From contig NZ_CP031841.1 of NCBI RefSeq assembly GCF_003432385.1, positions 1,713,579 through 1,777,578 on the forward strand: DNA of 64,000 nucleotides, given 5' to 3'. The position numbers and the translations under genes are program-made. This DNA is from Breoghania sp. L-A4. GTDB taxonomy: Bacteria > Pseudomonadota > Alphaproteobacteria > Rhizobiales > Stappiaceae. The notes below the pieces were generated by a model, which had not been told where the DNA came from, searched no databases, and worked only from the letters and a program-made list of their open reading frames with translations. How positions within the stretch are numbered: position 1 is the first letter of the stretch; each line of letters begins with the position of its first letter. Positions 28,370-37,161 of this stretch are shown piece after piece.

Positions 28370-29131
28370 TCAGCACAACCAGCAATCCTCGGGCATCTCC
28401 GGCTTGGCGACCTCGCCGCCGGACGCGATCCAGTCCATGATACCCTTCTCGACGTTGGCCACATTGATGAAACCGGCGCGCTCCGCCAGATATTTCGACA
28501 GCACGGAGCTGCGGCTGCCGGTCCGGCAGATGAAGACCACTTCCTGGGCGGGGTTGGCGATGACCGCCTGAAGCGCCGCGCCGAAACTGGGGTTCGCCTT
28601 GCCCTCCTTGTCGAAGAAGGTGATGAGATGGCTGCCGGGGATCACGCCCGTCTGCTGCCATTCGTCGGGGCGGCGGATATCGACGATCGTCGTGCCCGCC
28701 GCGATCCTGGCCTTCAGCGCGTCGTTGTCGAGGTCGGTGTAGCTCTTGGCCCGGACCTCGAGCAGCTCGACCTCGAATTTCAGCGTGGCGCCCGGCGGAA
28801 TCGCGTCGCCCGCGCCGCGCTCGCCGTAGGCGAGTTCCGGCGGAATGATCAGCTCGCGCTTGCCGCCGACCTTCATGCCCTCGACGCCCTGTTCCCAGCC
28901 GATGATGACGCGGCGCTCGCCCAGCGTGAAGGCAAGCGGCTGGTTTCGGTCGTGGCTGGAATCGAACTTGGTGCCGTCCATCAGCCAGCCGGTGTAATGC
29001 ACGATCACCGTCTCGCCGACATTGGCTTCCTCGCCGGTGCCAACGGTGATGTCGCGCGTCTGCACCTCCGCGGCGAACGCGGGCAGCAGGAAAAGGGCGG
29101 AAAACAGTGCGGCGAGCATTGATCTGATCAT
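28370..29131 (-). CDS. secreted FKBP-type prolyl isomerase fused to a rhodanese domain
   Basis: Protein of 253 residues. A signal peptide (MIRSMLAALFSALFLLPAFA) precedes an FKBP domain (VIVHYTGWLMDGTKFDSSHD, then AYGERGAGDAIPPGATLKFE), whose active-site residues are present. Residues from about 140 form a rhodanese domain (TTIVDIRRPDEWQQTGVIPG) with the active Cys in VVFICRTGSRSS. The C-terminus ends DCWLC, a CxxC-like pair. The first half folds proline bonds in the periplasm; the rhodanese half may handle sulfur or act as a protein-binding module. The two domains are rarely fused, so a coupled function is unclear. ATG 29131 is chosen because the signal peptide starts there. Confidence 0.88.
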   Translation of the reverse strand: MIRSMLAALFSALFLLPAFAAEVQTRDITVGTGEEANVGETVIVHYTGWLMDGTKFDSSHDRNQPLAFTLGERRVIIGWEQGVEGMKVGGKRELIIPPELAYGERGAGDAIPPGATLKFEVELLEVRAKSYTDLDNDALKARIAAGTTIVDIRRPDEWQQTGVIPGSHLITFFDKEGKANPSFGAALQAVIANPAQEVVFICRTGSRSSVLSKYLAERAGFINVANVEKGIMDWIASGGEVAKPEMPEDCWLC

Positions 29132-29243
29132 CGGGTCCTCACGGGTCGGGAGGGTCAAAGGGAACGTGTGCAAAAACAGAAGGCATGTGTGTGGCGAAGT
29201 CGCGACGAGGCACGGTTTTTCTTCAGAACGTGAAAACGCATCT

Positions 29244-29266
29244 GGCCCGCATCCGCTCTGCGGGCC
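29244..29266 (-). terminator. hairpin after the ROK gene
   Basis: GGCCCGCA (29244-29251) pairs with TGCGGGCC (29259-29266). It lies 11 bases past the ROK stop on the minus strand, with TTTT shortly after. A weak rho-independent terminator. Confidence 0.5.
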
Positions 29267-29276
29267 GGCGTGGCGT

Positions 29277-30179
29277 TCACGTCTCCCAAAGCCCCGCCGC
29301 GCCGCGCACGCCGGAGCTGTCGCCGTGTCGTGCCCGGACGATCGGCGTGTGCCATTGATCCGAGAACACGAAGGGCGCGATGAGATCCGGCAGGTCGGCG
29401 TAGAGTGCATCGATGTTGGACATGCCGCCGCCGAGCACGATGGCGTCGGGATCGAGGATATTGATCAATAGCGCCAGACCGCGCGCGAGCCGCTCGGCGT
29501 AGCGGCGGTAGGCGGCCGCGGCCTCCGCGTCGCCCGCTTGCGCGGCCTCGACGATGGCTTGCGGGGAGCGCGCGGTTCCGGTGGTCTCGAAATAGTCGCG
29601 CTCAAAACCCGAGCCGGAAATGAAGGTCTCCAGGCAGCCGTTCCGGCCGCACCAGCATCTAGCGCCCGGGTGTTCGTCAGCAGCCACCCACGGCAGCGGC
29701 ACATGGCCGAACTCGCCGGCGATGCCCTGGTGTCCCTCCAGCGCCTCACCATCGATCGCGATGCCGGAGCCGCAGCCGGTGCCGAGGATCACGCCGAGGA
29801 CGACATGCGCGCCCGCGACCGCGCCGTCGCGCGCCTCGGAGACTGCGAGGCAGTTGGCGTCGTTCTGCACCCGCACGGGCCGGCCGAAGGCGGACTCCAG
29901 ATCTCTTTTTAGCGGACGGCCGTTGAGCCAGGTGGAATTGGCGTTCTTCACCAGTCCGGTCGCGGGCGACAGCGTGCCGGGGATGCCGACGCCGATGCTC
30001 CCGGCAGTCGCGATCTCCCGCTCGATGCCGAGCACGAGATCGCGGGCTGAGGCGATGCACGCCGAATAATCACCCTTCGGCGTCGCCACGCGGCGGCGGA
30101 TCAGTTCCGCGCCCGTCTCATCGAGCGCGATGGCCTCGATCTTGGTGCCGCCCCAGTCGATGCCGATGCGGACCGTCAT
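29277..30179 (-). CDS. ROK family sugar kinase (fructokinase or N-acetylglucosamine kinase type)
   Basis: Protein of 300 residues. The ATP-binding loop is GIDWGGTKIEAIALD. Sugar-binding and catalytic residues lie in VQNDANCLAVSEARDG (Asp) and GHQGIAGEFGHVPLP. The zinc motif appears as HPGARCWCGRNGCLE. The 2-sugar-binding GVILGTGCGSGI is present. It phosphorylates a hexose, most plausibly fructose or a GlcNAc-type sugar. The gene starts one base after the aldolase stop, so the two form one operon and may act on the same sugar path. Two-domain size is normal. Confidence 0.88.
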   Translation of the reverse strand: MTVRIGIDWGGTKIEAIALDETGAELIRRRVATPKGDYSACIASARDLVLGIEREIATAGSIGVGIPGTLSPATGLVKNANSTWLNGRPLKRDLESAFGRPVRVQNDANCLAVSEARDGAVAGAHVVLGVILGTGCGSGIAIDGEALEGHQGIAGEFGHVPLPWVAADEHPGARCWCGRNGCLETFISGSGFERDYFETTGTARSPQAIVEAAQAGDAEAAAAYRRYAERLARGLALLINILDPDAIVLGGGMSNIDALYADLPDLIAPFVFSDQWHTPIVRARHGDSSGVRGAAGLWET

Positions 30180-30180
30180 G

Positions 30181-30906
30181 TCAGTCGCGCTGCACCGGAA
30201 CGTCGAAGGCCGCGTGCTCGCCGGGCGCGAAATCCTCCGGCTGCTTGCCGTAGGTTTTGAATTTTTCGAGGATTGTTTCCATCTCGGTGTCGTCGAGGAT
30301 GACCAGCGGGCGCCGAGCGGCCGCCGCGTGCGAGATGGCGATGGTGTACTGGCGGCAGAGCTCCTCGACTTCGCCGGCGAGCCACAGCGCCTTGGCGAGA
30401 TTCGCGCCGAAGGCGATCTGGCCGTGGTTGGCGAGCAGGCAGGCGGCGCGGCCTTCCAGCGCCCGGTTCATTGCCTCGCTCAGCTCCCCGGTGCCGAAGG
30501 TGGCGTAATCCGCGCAACGCAGCGTCGCGCCGCCGGTGACCGCGATCATGTAATGGAACGGCGGAATATCGTGGCGCAGGCAGGAGAGGGCGGCGGCGTG
30601 TGTGGAATGCACATGCACGACCGCGCCGGCGTCTTCGTGCTCCCGGTAGATGTCGAGATGCATGCGCCATTCGGAACTGGGCAGCATGTCGCCGGAATAG
30701 CCGCCGTCGAGGTCCATCTGCACGATCTGCGCAGGCTCCATCGCCGCGTAGGGCACACCGGAGGGGGTGATGAAAAAACCGTCCTCGTTGCGCGCGGAAA
30801 CGTTGCCCGCGGTGCCCTGGTTGAGGCCCGCCGCGTTCATGGCCCGGCACGTCTCGATGATCGCATGCCGCAGGGCCGTGTCTGGGTGATGGACAATTTT
30901 CGTCAT
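30181..30906 (-). CDS. class II aldolase family, L-fuculose-phosphate aldolase-like
   Basis: Protein of 241 residues. Class II aldolase/adducin motifs are NQGTAGNVSARNEDGFFITP-SG, SSEWRMHLDIY with the catalytic Glu, and the zinc histidines in VVHVHSTHAAALSC and LLANHGQIAFG. Such enzymes cleave sugar phosphates to dihydroxyacetone phosphate and lactaldehyde or a related aldehyde. It is transcribed with a ROK kinase, as expected for a sugar breakdown pair. ATG 30906 is preferred over the in-frame TTG 30912. Confidence 0.87.
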   Translation of the reverse strand: MTKIVHHPDTALRHAIIETCRAMNAAGLNQGTAGNVSARNEDGFFITPSGVPYAAMEPAQIVQMDLDGGYSGDMLPSSEWRMHLDIYREHEDAGAVVHVHSTHAAALSCLRHDIPPFHYMIAVTGGATLRCADYATFGTGELSEAMNRALEGRAACLLANHGQIAFGANLAKALWLAGEVEELCRQYTIAISHAAAARRPLVILDDTEMETILEKFKTYGKQPEDFAPGEHAAFDVPVQRD

Positions 30907-30965
30907 TCTCAAGCCTTAGGCGAGGCGACGAACGCGCGCAAGAGGCAGGGGGGCGGATCGCGCCG

Positions 30966-31661
30966 TCATGTCTCCCGCTTCGGCCGCCGTTCCATGGTGC
31001 GATAGAAGTCGGCGAGCGTCTTGCCGGGTTCATGGCGGAAGCTGTCGCCGCAGTCCCGCATCGTCTCGATCCGGTCGAGGCGGAACATGCGGAAATCCGC
31101 GCGCAGCTCGCACCAGGCGACGAGTGTCCAGACCTTGCCCCAGAACCACAGCCCCAGCGGCCGCACGGTGCGCTCGCTCGCGCGCGCCTCGGCATCCAGA
31201 TAGGACAGCGCCAGACGTGTGCGGGTCTGCACAGACCGCTCCAGCGCGTCGATCAAGGACCGCACCTCCGGCGTCATTTCCGGCGCTATGGCGTGCACCT
31301 CGACCTGATGGGCGCGAGCGCGTTCGGCGTCCGGCAGCACGATCTCGATCTTCACCAGCGCCTCCTCGGCCGCGCGCGCCATCGCGGCTCCGCCCCAGGC
31401 GCGGATCATCCGCGCGCCGGCTACCAGCGCCACGATCTCGTCATGGGTGAACATCAGCGGCGGCAGGTCGAAACCGTCGCGCATGATGTAGCCGACCCCC
31501 GCCGCGCCATCGATGGGCACGCCGGTGGACTGAAGATCGGCGATGTCGCGATAGATGGTGCGCTCGGACACCTCCAGCCATTCGGCGAGCTGCGCCGCGC
31601 GAACGAGCCGACCGCCGCGCAGATATTGCACGATCTGAAAGAGGCGGTCGGCGCGTCGCAT
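30966..31661 (-). CDS. WYL-domain transcriptional regulator (YafY/DeoR type)
   Basis: Protein of 231 residues. The N-terminal winged helix-turn-helix (LAEWLEVSERTIYRDIADLQ at about residues 25-45) and the WYL-type domain (LSYLDAEARASERTVRPLGL, then VWTLVAWCELRADFRMFRLD) are typical of the YafY group. It lies about 50 bases downstream of a VOC-domain gene in the same direction. A 24-base palindrome upstream of that gene may be its operator. WYL proteins sense small ligands or nucleic acids; the signal here is unknown. Confidence 0.9.
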   Translation of the reverse strand: MRRADRLFQIVQYLRGGRLVRAAQLAEWLEVSERTIYRDIADLQSTGVPIDGAAGVGYIMRDGFDLPPLMFTHDEIVALVAGARMIRAWGGAAMARAAEEALVKIEIVLPDAERARAHQVEVHAIAPEMTPEVRSLIDALERSVQTRTRLALSYLDAEARASERTVRPLGLWFWGKVWTLVAWCELRADFRMFRLDRIETMRDCGDSFRHEPGKTLADFYRTMERRPKRET

Positions 31662-31710
31662 GGTCTCTGTCCCCGACTATTCCGCGTTGAAACAGCCGCG
31701 GACACAGTAC

Positions 31711-32151
31711 TCACGCATCCTGCATACGATCAATTTCCGCATGGTCAATCGTCTTCGCCATGCGCGCACTTTCGAACAGGCCGATGGAATTGCCGTCGGG
31801 ATCCTGGCAGTAGGCGAAGCGGCCCGGCGGAATCGTGATCGGATCCGACAGCACCGTGCCGCCAGCGGCGTGCAGCCGGTCCATGGTTTGCTCCAGCGCG
31901 TCGGGGCAGGCGAGGTGGATCGTCGGGCCTTCCCCCCGGGCGGCGGGCTTGCCGGGATACAGGTGCCCGGCGACGCTGTCGGTGCCGGTGGTGGGGAAGA
32001 TGGCGATCGGGTTGGGCCCGGTGTCATCCACCTTCAATTCGGTTTTGAACACCGCGCCATAGAACGCGATGGCCTTGTCCATGTCGGTGACCGGGATTTC
32101 GGTCCAGACGGTGAAATGATCCGGGGTGAAAGGCTTCGATGCGGACGTCAT
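31711..32151 (-). CDS. VOC superfamily (glyoxalase/bleomycin-resistance fold) protein
   Basis: Protein of 146 residues with two beta-alpha-beta-beta-beta repeats. Conserved pieces are FTVWTEIPVTDMDKAIAFYG, TIHLACPDALEQTMDRLHAA and RFAYCQDPDGNSIGLFES, the metal-ligand positions. It could be a dioxygenase, isomerase or resistance protein, and the substrate cannot be assigned. It is the first gene of a unit with the WYL regulator, a common pairing in Rhizobiales. Confidence 0.85.
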   Translation of the reverse strand: MTSASKPFTPDHFTVWTEIPVTDMDKAIAFYGAVFKTELKVDDTGPNPIAIFPTTGTDSVAGHLYPGKPAARGEGPTIHLACPDALEQTMDRLHAAGGTVLSDPITIPPGRFAYCQDPDGNSIGLFESARMAKTIDHAEIDRMQDA

Positions 32152-32195
32152 GGCGTCTCTCCTCAGTGATGCAACGGTTGCAGTCTAGGAGAGGC

Positions 32196-32219
32196 CTCCT
32201 GACAGCCTTCTGTCAGGAG
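32196..32219. promoter_or_regulatory. 24-base palindrome upstream of the VOC gene
   Basis: CTCCTGACAG-CCTT-CTGTCAGGAG is a perfect inverted repeat with ten-base arms, 45 bases upstream of the VOC start and 28 bases past the pirin stop. No T-run follows on the minus strand, so an operator for the WYL regulator is more likely than a terminator. The TGACAG-CTGTCA core resembles sites of HTH_11/WYL regulators. Confidence 0.5.
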
Positions 32220-32247
32220 TGTTCCGCCGTGGCCATAAAAACTCCGG

Positions 32248-33162
32248 TCAGTCGGGCAGCGGGATATAATCCGCCTCGTCGCCGGGCACGATGTCGAAAC
32301 GGCCGCGGCGCCATTCTTCCTTGGCCTGCTCGATGCGTTCCTTCGACGAGGAGACGAAGTTCCACCACACGTAGCGCTGGCCGTCCATCGGCTCGCCGCC
32401 GAGCAACTGGAAGCGGGCATCCGTGCGCGCGGTGATCGAAAGCGCGTCGCCGGGTTTGAACACCAGCAGTTGGCCGGGACCGAAGGTGTCGCCGGCGATC
32501 TCGATGTCGCCCGACAGCGTGTAGACGCCGCGCTCCTCGTAGCCCGCGTCGAGCGGAATCGTGGCGCCGGCCTCCAGCGCCACGTCGGCATAGAACATGT
32601 CGGAGAAGGTCTTCGTGGGTGCCTTGGCTCCATAGAGTTCACCGGCGATGATGCGCACGCGCGCGCCCGGAGTCTCGATCACCGGCAGCGCCGCCTTGGC
32701 GTGATGGGTGAAGTCCGGCGCCGTTTCCTCGGCGTGTCCGGGCAGCGCCACCCAGCTTTGCACGCCGAACAGTTTCGAGCCGGTGGCCTTCACCTCGGGC
32801 GCGGTGCGCTCGGAATGGGTGATGCCGCGCCCGGCCGTCATCCAGTTGACGTCGCCGGGCTGGATCGGCTGCGCCGAGCCGAGGCTGTCGCGGTGGTAGA
32901 TCTCGCCGTCGTAGAGATAGGTGACGGTGGCGAGCCCGATGTGCGGATGCGGCCGCACGTCGATGCCTTCTCCGGTGATGAACTCCGCCGGGCCGACCTG
33001 ATCAAAGAAGATGAAGGGGCCGACCATCTGCCGCTTGGGCGAGGGCAGGGCGCGGCGCACGGAAAAGCCGCCGAGATCGCGCGCGCGCGGCACGATGATC
33101 GTGTCGATGGCGTTGCTGCTGATCGCATCGCCCAGGGTGGGATCGTCGGGCAGTCTGCTCAT
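32248..33162 (-). CDS. pirin family protein
   Basis: Protein of 304 residues in the pirin-like bicupin family. Metal-binding residues are visible in [15 protein letters not shown] and [22 protein letters not shown], then [10 protein letters not shown]. The second cupin starts near residue 170 and is less conserved, as usual. Bacterial pirins can cleave quercetin-like flavonols or modulate metabolic enzymes. ATG 33162 is used. It has its own transcription unit. Confidence 0.92.
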   Translation of the reverse strand: MSRLPDDPTLGDAISSNAIDTIIVPRARDLGGFSVRRALPSPKRQMVGPFIFFDQVGPAEFITGEGIDVRPHPHIGLATVTYLYDGEIYHRDSLGSAQPIQPGDVNWMTAGRGITHSERTAPEVKATGSKLFGVQSWVALPGHAEETAPDFTHHAKAALPVIETPGARVRIIAGELYGAKAPTKTFSDMFYADVALEAGATIPLDAGYEERGVYTLSGDIEIAGDTFGPGQLLVFKPGDALSITARTDARFQLLGGEPMDGQRYVWWNFVSSSKERIEQAKEEWRRGRFDIVPGDEADYIPLPD

Positions 33163-33529
33163 CTCGGCGTCTCGTGCTTGGGGCGCGGCCGTCGCGCGGG
33201 GCGCCCGGGGGACCGATACCGCATCAATACTGCTCCATGACAGTAGCGCCTTACCAAGGGTGAGAGAAGCATCGGGCCGTCGAACGCAGTGTTTCCAATC
33301 CTCTACCGGCGATCATGCATGAGGCTTTATCAATGCGCGGGATCAGCATATTGTGAAATCCGGACGTGCCTGCGTGCTGCGTCCGGCCAGGCCTGCCCGA
33401 ATGCTGCCACATGGAGTCGCTCATTTTGCGAAACCGCGTATTCGGCAAGCGTGGGTCGCGCTGTTCGGGCGCCGCCAGTCGGGACGGTTGCGCGGATGTT
33501 CTGGAGGGTTTGGGAGGACCCGCCGATTT
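33163..33529. other. divergent intergenic region between pirin and the MHYT-LytTR gene
   Basis: About 365 bases without a supported gene. It must carry the promoters of both neighbours. An in-frame upstream extension of the MHYT gene exists from 33353 but lacks membrane or family features and was discarded. No clear dyad or -35/-10 pair was found. Confidence 0.4.
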
Positions 33530-34714
33530 ATGCAATTTACCTATGACTATGGGCTCGCAATCCTGTCGGTCGTCATCGCCATTCAGGGCAGCTACGTAGG
33601 GCTGCTTCTGGCGAAGTCGCTGTCGGGCCATTCTGGCGCCGCCTGGAAGGTCAGGTTCGGCGCCGCGGCCGTTTCGCTCGGCGTCGCCATCTGGGCCATG
33701 CATTTCATCGGCATGCTTGCCGTCCGGCTGGATATTCCCGTGGGCTACGATGTGCTGCTGACGCTGGTCTCGGCCCTCGTGGCGGCGCTCGTGGTGGGCG
33801 CCGGCCTGTGCTGCGGCCGTGTGCTGCGGCTTGGCCGCTGGAGCCTGGGGATCGGCGGCGCGGCGATGGGCGCCGGCATCGCCGGCATGCACTACATCGG
33901 CATGGCGGCGCTGACCGGCGTCACCTGCACCTTCGATCCGGTCATGGTGTCCGCGTCGGTCGCCGTCGGCATGGGCTCGTCCATGCTGGGGCTGTGGCTC
34001 TTGTTCGTGCGTGGCCCGGGCCACAACGTGCTGACCTCGGCGGTGGCGCTGGGGGCGGCCATTTCCGGCATGCATTACACCGCCATGGCGGCGGCCACCT
34101 TCGAGCCGCTGTCCTCCGTGCAGCCGGTGACCGCGCCGGCCATGTCCAACGACATGCTGGCGATCATCGTCGCCATCATCGCCTTTGCCATTTCAGCGGT
34201 CTTCTTCCTCACTTTGCTTCCCGACGAGCCCGGCGAGGAGATGGACGCGCGCGAGGGTGCGGAGCATTGGTCCACGCGTGTCTTCGGCGACATGAACCAC
34301 GGCGAGCTTGCGGTGCCGCAAGGCATGGCCGGGGAGACGCCGCGAGGCTGGAACGCGGGCTCCTCCGCGGCCCAAGGCGGCGAGATGATCCGTATCCCGG
34401 TGAACAAGGACGGAAAGATCATCCTGCTGGCGCCCGAGCAGGTCTATGCCGCGCGCGCCGACGCGCATTACACGAGCATCTTTGACGGCGAGCGCACCTA
34501 TTTCTGTTCGCTGTCGATCTCGGAGCTGGAAGACCGGGTGCGCAGGGCCGATTTCGTGCGCGTCCACCGCAGCCACCTGGTCAACCTCCGCCACGCCCAG
34601 ACCCTGCGCCGCAATGGCGAGCAGGGCGTGCTGGAACTCGACGGCGACACCCCCTACCAGGTCCCGGTCAGCCGCACCCGTCTGAAGCCGCTGAAAGTGG
34701 CGCTGGGGGTTTGA
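33530..34714 (+). CDS. MHYT-LytTR membrane sensor/DNA-binding regulator (CoxC/CoxH-like)
   Basis: Protein of 394 residues. The N-terminal MHYT domain has seven membrane helices with the signature motifs WAMHFIGMLAVRL, GMHYIGMAAL and GMHYTAMAA, proposed to bind copper and sense O2, CO or NO. A linker of about 90 residues leads to a LytTR DNA-binding domain (IRIPVNKDGKIILLAPEQVY, then RVHRSHLVNLRHAQTL). This MHYT-LytTR layout occurs in CoxC and CoxH of Oligotropha. It is about 4.1 kb upstream of the cox genes here, beyond chrA, chrB and an Hsp70-like gene. ATG 33530 follows a GGGAGGA site. Confidence 0.9.
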   Translation: MQFTYDYGLAILSVVIAIQGSYVGLLLAKSLSGHSGAAWKVRFGAAAVSLGVAIWAMHFIGMLAVRLDIPVGYDVLLTLVSALVAALVVGAGLCCGRVLRLGRWSLGIGGAAMGAGIAGMHYIGMAALTGVTCTFDPVMVSASVAVGMGSSMLGLWLLFVRGPGHNVLTSAVALGAAISGMHYTAMAAATFEPLSSVQPVTAPAMSNDMLAIIVAIIAFAISAVFFLTLLPDEPGEEMDAREGAEHWSTRVFGDMNHGELAVPQGMAGETPRGWNAGSSAAQGGEMIRIPVNKDGKIILLAPEQVYAARADAHYTSIFDGERTYFCSLSISELEDRVRRADFVRVHRSHLVNLRHAQTLRRNGEQGVLELDGDTPYQVPVSRTRLKPLKVALGV

Positions 34715-34780
34715 GAGTCGATTGAACGCTCGCCGCGCCGCGCCGATTGGCGCTCGTCCAGGTCGGGCGACGTGTCTCCT

Positions 34781-36148
34781 TCACGTAATCCCGGCGAAGT
34801 TTAGCGCGAGCCCGGCCGCGGCACACCCGGCAAGGACTGAGACGGGTCCGGGACGGAACCGCAACACCGCGATCAGTGCGACCAGCACCAGAGCCGCCGC
34901 GGGGCCGTTGAGCGATGACAAGACGGGCATATCGAGACTGAGCCCGAACGACATGACGGTACGGACCTCGTCGAAGATGACATGCAGGCCGAACCAGACG
35001 GCGAGATTCAGGATAACACCCACAATCGCCGCCGTAATCGCGGTCAGCGCGGCTGACAGCACTTTGTTGTCGCGCAACCGCTCGATGAAGGGCGCACCGA
35101 GGAATATCCAAAGGAAGCAAGGTGTAAACGTTACCCACGTGGTTAGAAGCCCACCCAGCGTTCCCGCCACCAACGGCGAGAGCCCGCCCGCACCGCGGAA
35201 GGCCCCCATGAAGCCCACGAACTGTGTCACCATGATCAGCGGGCCGGGGGTCGTTTCCGCCATGCCAAGGCCGTCGAGCATCTCGCCTGGCGCGAGCCAG
35301 CCGAAGTTCTGTACCGCCTCCTGCGCCACATAGGCGAGCACCGCATAGGCACCTCCGAAGGTCACCACAGCCATGACGCTGAAGAAGGCCGCGATCTGCG
35401 CAAAGATGTTGGCAGGTCCGAACACGGCGAACAGCAGGGCCGCCGGAGTCAGCCAGAGGATGAGGAATACCGCTGATACACGAAAGGCCCACGCACGGTT
35501 GACCTGTGTGTGGGCAGGTGACTCTTCGCCCAGCAATGTGTCGGCGTCGTTGACCTGTATCGCGCCAACCTTGCCATGTCCGCCGCCACCCAGGAAGGCG
35601 GGCATACCTGCGCGGGCACCAAAAAGTCCGATCATCCCTGCGGCCAGGATGATCAGCGGAAACGGTACTGCGAAACCGAAGATCGCGATGAAGGAGGTCG
35701 CGGCAATGGCCCGCATCGCGGCATTTCTCAAGGCGCGCGACCCGATGCGGATCACGGCCTGTATGACGATGGCCAGCACCGCTGCTTTGAGCCCGAAAAA
35801 CAGCGCTTGGATGGGGCCGACGTTGCCATAAAGCGCATAGACCCAACTGAGCGCCATGATCGACACCACACCCGGCAGGACAAAAAGGGCGCCCGCTATG
35901 ATGCCGCCCAAGGTGCGATGCATTAGCCAGCCGATATAGACGGCAAGCTGCATCGCCTCCGGGCCGGGCAGTAGCATGCAGTAGTTGAGCGCGTGCAGAA
36001 ACCGCTTCTCGCCCAGCCAGCGTTGCTCCTCGACAAGGATACGGTGCATGAGCGCGATTTGCCCGGCGGGACCGCCAAAACTCAGCAGCCCGATCCGCGC
36101 CCAGATGTGAGTGGCCTCGGCGAGCGTGGGATATCGACGGCCCTTCAC
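34781..36148 (-). CDS. chrA: chromate transporter ChrA
   Basis: Protein of 455 residues, long-chain CHR family, about 12 hydrophobic helices in two homologous halves. Each half starts with the conserved phrase (FGGPAGQIALMHRILVEE and FGGAYAVLAYVAQEAV). The C-terminal half has GEMLDGLGMAETTPGPLIM-V, the CHR signature. It expels chromate from the cytoplasm. Its start overlaps the chrB stop by four bases. Transcribed minus, convergent with the MHYT gene. The flanking sequence is somewhat lower in GC than the cox genes, which may mark transfer. Confidence 0.92.
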   Translation of the reverse strand: MKGRRYPTLAEATHIWARIGLLSFGGPAGQIALMHRILVEEQRWLGEKRFLHALNYCMLLPGPEAMQLAVYIGWLMHRTLGGIIAGALFVLPGVVSIMALSWVYALYGNVGPIQALFFGLKAAVLAIVIQAVIRIGSRALRNAAMRAIAATSFIAIFGFAVPFPLIILAAGMIGLFGARAGMPAFLGGGGHGKVGAIQVNDADTLLGEESPAHTQVNRAWAFRVSAVFLILWLTPAALLFAVFGPANIFAQIAAFFSVMAVVTFGGAYAVLAYVAQEAVQNFGWLAPGEMLDGLGMAETTPGPLIMVTQFVGFMGAFRGAGGLSPLVAGTLGGLLTTWVTFTPCFLWIFLGAPFIERLRDNKVLSAALTAITAAIVGVILNLAVWFGLHVIFDEVRTVMSFGLSLDMPVLSSLNGPAAALVLVALIAVLRFRPGPVSVLAGCAAAGLALNFAGIT

Positions 36149-36969
36149 CGCTCTGCCTTTGGTGTGTTCGTGGGCCAGTTGTGGGTCTCCTCACTCGCGT
36201 CACGCGCCCAGCGATAGAACGCGTCGTAGAGCAGCATTCCGGCCTTGAGTTGCTCCAGGTCGTCTGAATACATCCGAGACAATCCCAGCGACGCCGCGAG
36301 CAGACCCGCCGCCTCAGGGGCGAGGTCGAGCCGGGCGGTATCGGCGCCGCGAACGATGGTCGCGAGCCTGTCGAGCGCGGGAATGGTCAGACCGAATTCC
36401 GCCAGCAGCACGTCGAAAGTGCATAGCGTCTCCCGGTGGCTCCAAAACACGTCCTCGATGTCGAAGGGAGTACCATTGTAGCGCTCGGCAACCGCGGTCA
36501 CTTCCGCGGGGGCTACAAACAGGAACACCGCGCGGGGATCAAGGAACCTGCGAATTAGCCAGGGGCAGGCGATGCGGTCGATCTTCGGGCGCGATCGCGT
36601 AACCCAGACGGTGCGGCCCTGGGCGTCGCGTTGCGGCAACTTGGCGGGATCGATCAATGGCAAACCGGCGGCGCGCCATGCCTCGAACCCGTCCTCGAGG
36701 TATTCCGAGACACAGCCCTCCGCGCGGAGCCATGCGGCTGTGCCCTGGCTGCGCCGGTGTCCGGCCTGGCAAACAGCAATGGTTGGCTGATTTCCCAACT
36801 GCGCGGCGAGATCGGCAAGCGCCTGGTCGTCAACTCTGGTCGCACCGGGCAGGAGCCTCGGGTCGGCCATGAAGTCGTCCTCAGAGCGGACGTCAAGCAG
36901 AATAGGTGTGCGTGGGGTTCCGATGATGCGGGCGAGCTTGTCACAGGAAATGGCATTGGGCGCAGACAT
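36145..36969 (-). CDS. rhodanese-ChrB domain protein
   Basis: Protein of 274 residues. Residues 1-115 are a rhodanese domain (PILLDVRSEDDFMADPRLLP) with active-site Cys in IAVCQAGHRRSQG. Residues 130-270 are the ChrB C-terminal domain (WVTRSRPKIDRIACPWLIRR and FDIEDVFWSHRETLCTFDVL). ChrB-like proteins sense or reduce chromate. It overlaps chrA by four bases, so the pair forms a chromate resistance unit. It lacks the PadR-like N-terminus of ChrB proper, so it is a ChrB2/ChrC-like variant. Confidence 0.85.
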   Translation of the reverse strand: MSAPNAISCDKLARIIGTPRTPILLDVRSEDDFMADPRLLPGATRVDDQALADLAAQLGNQPTIAVCQAGHRRSQGTAAWLRAEGCVSEYLEDGFEAWRAAGLPLIDPAKLPQRDAQGRTVWVTRSRPKIDRIACPWLIRRFLDPRAVFLFVAPAEVTAVAERYNGTPFDIEDVFWSHRETLCTFDVLLAEFGLTIPALDRLATIVRGADTARLDLAPEAAGLLAASLGLSRMYSDDLEQLKAGMLLYDAFYRWARDASEETHNWPTNTPKAER

Positions 36970-37161
36970 GTGCGTTCCTCCGTCTCCGGGGTTGATGTGG
37001 AACGCGATCTTCGGCTGGCGCCTCGTGGGGAGCTCGCAATCCCCATGCAGTCAGATAAGGAAATGAGGGAAGCGAAGTCAAGAACTCTATGCGCTTCAGC
37101 ACATTATACTGCCAACGGTTGCTGTGAGCGACTTGTAGGATCATGTTTGCGGTCCGGCCCG

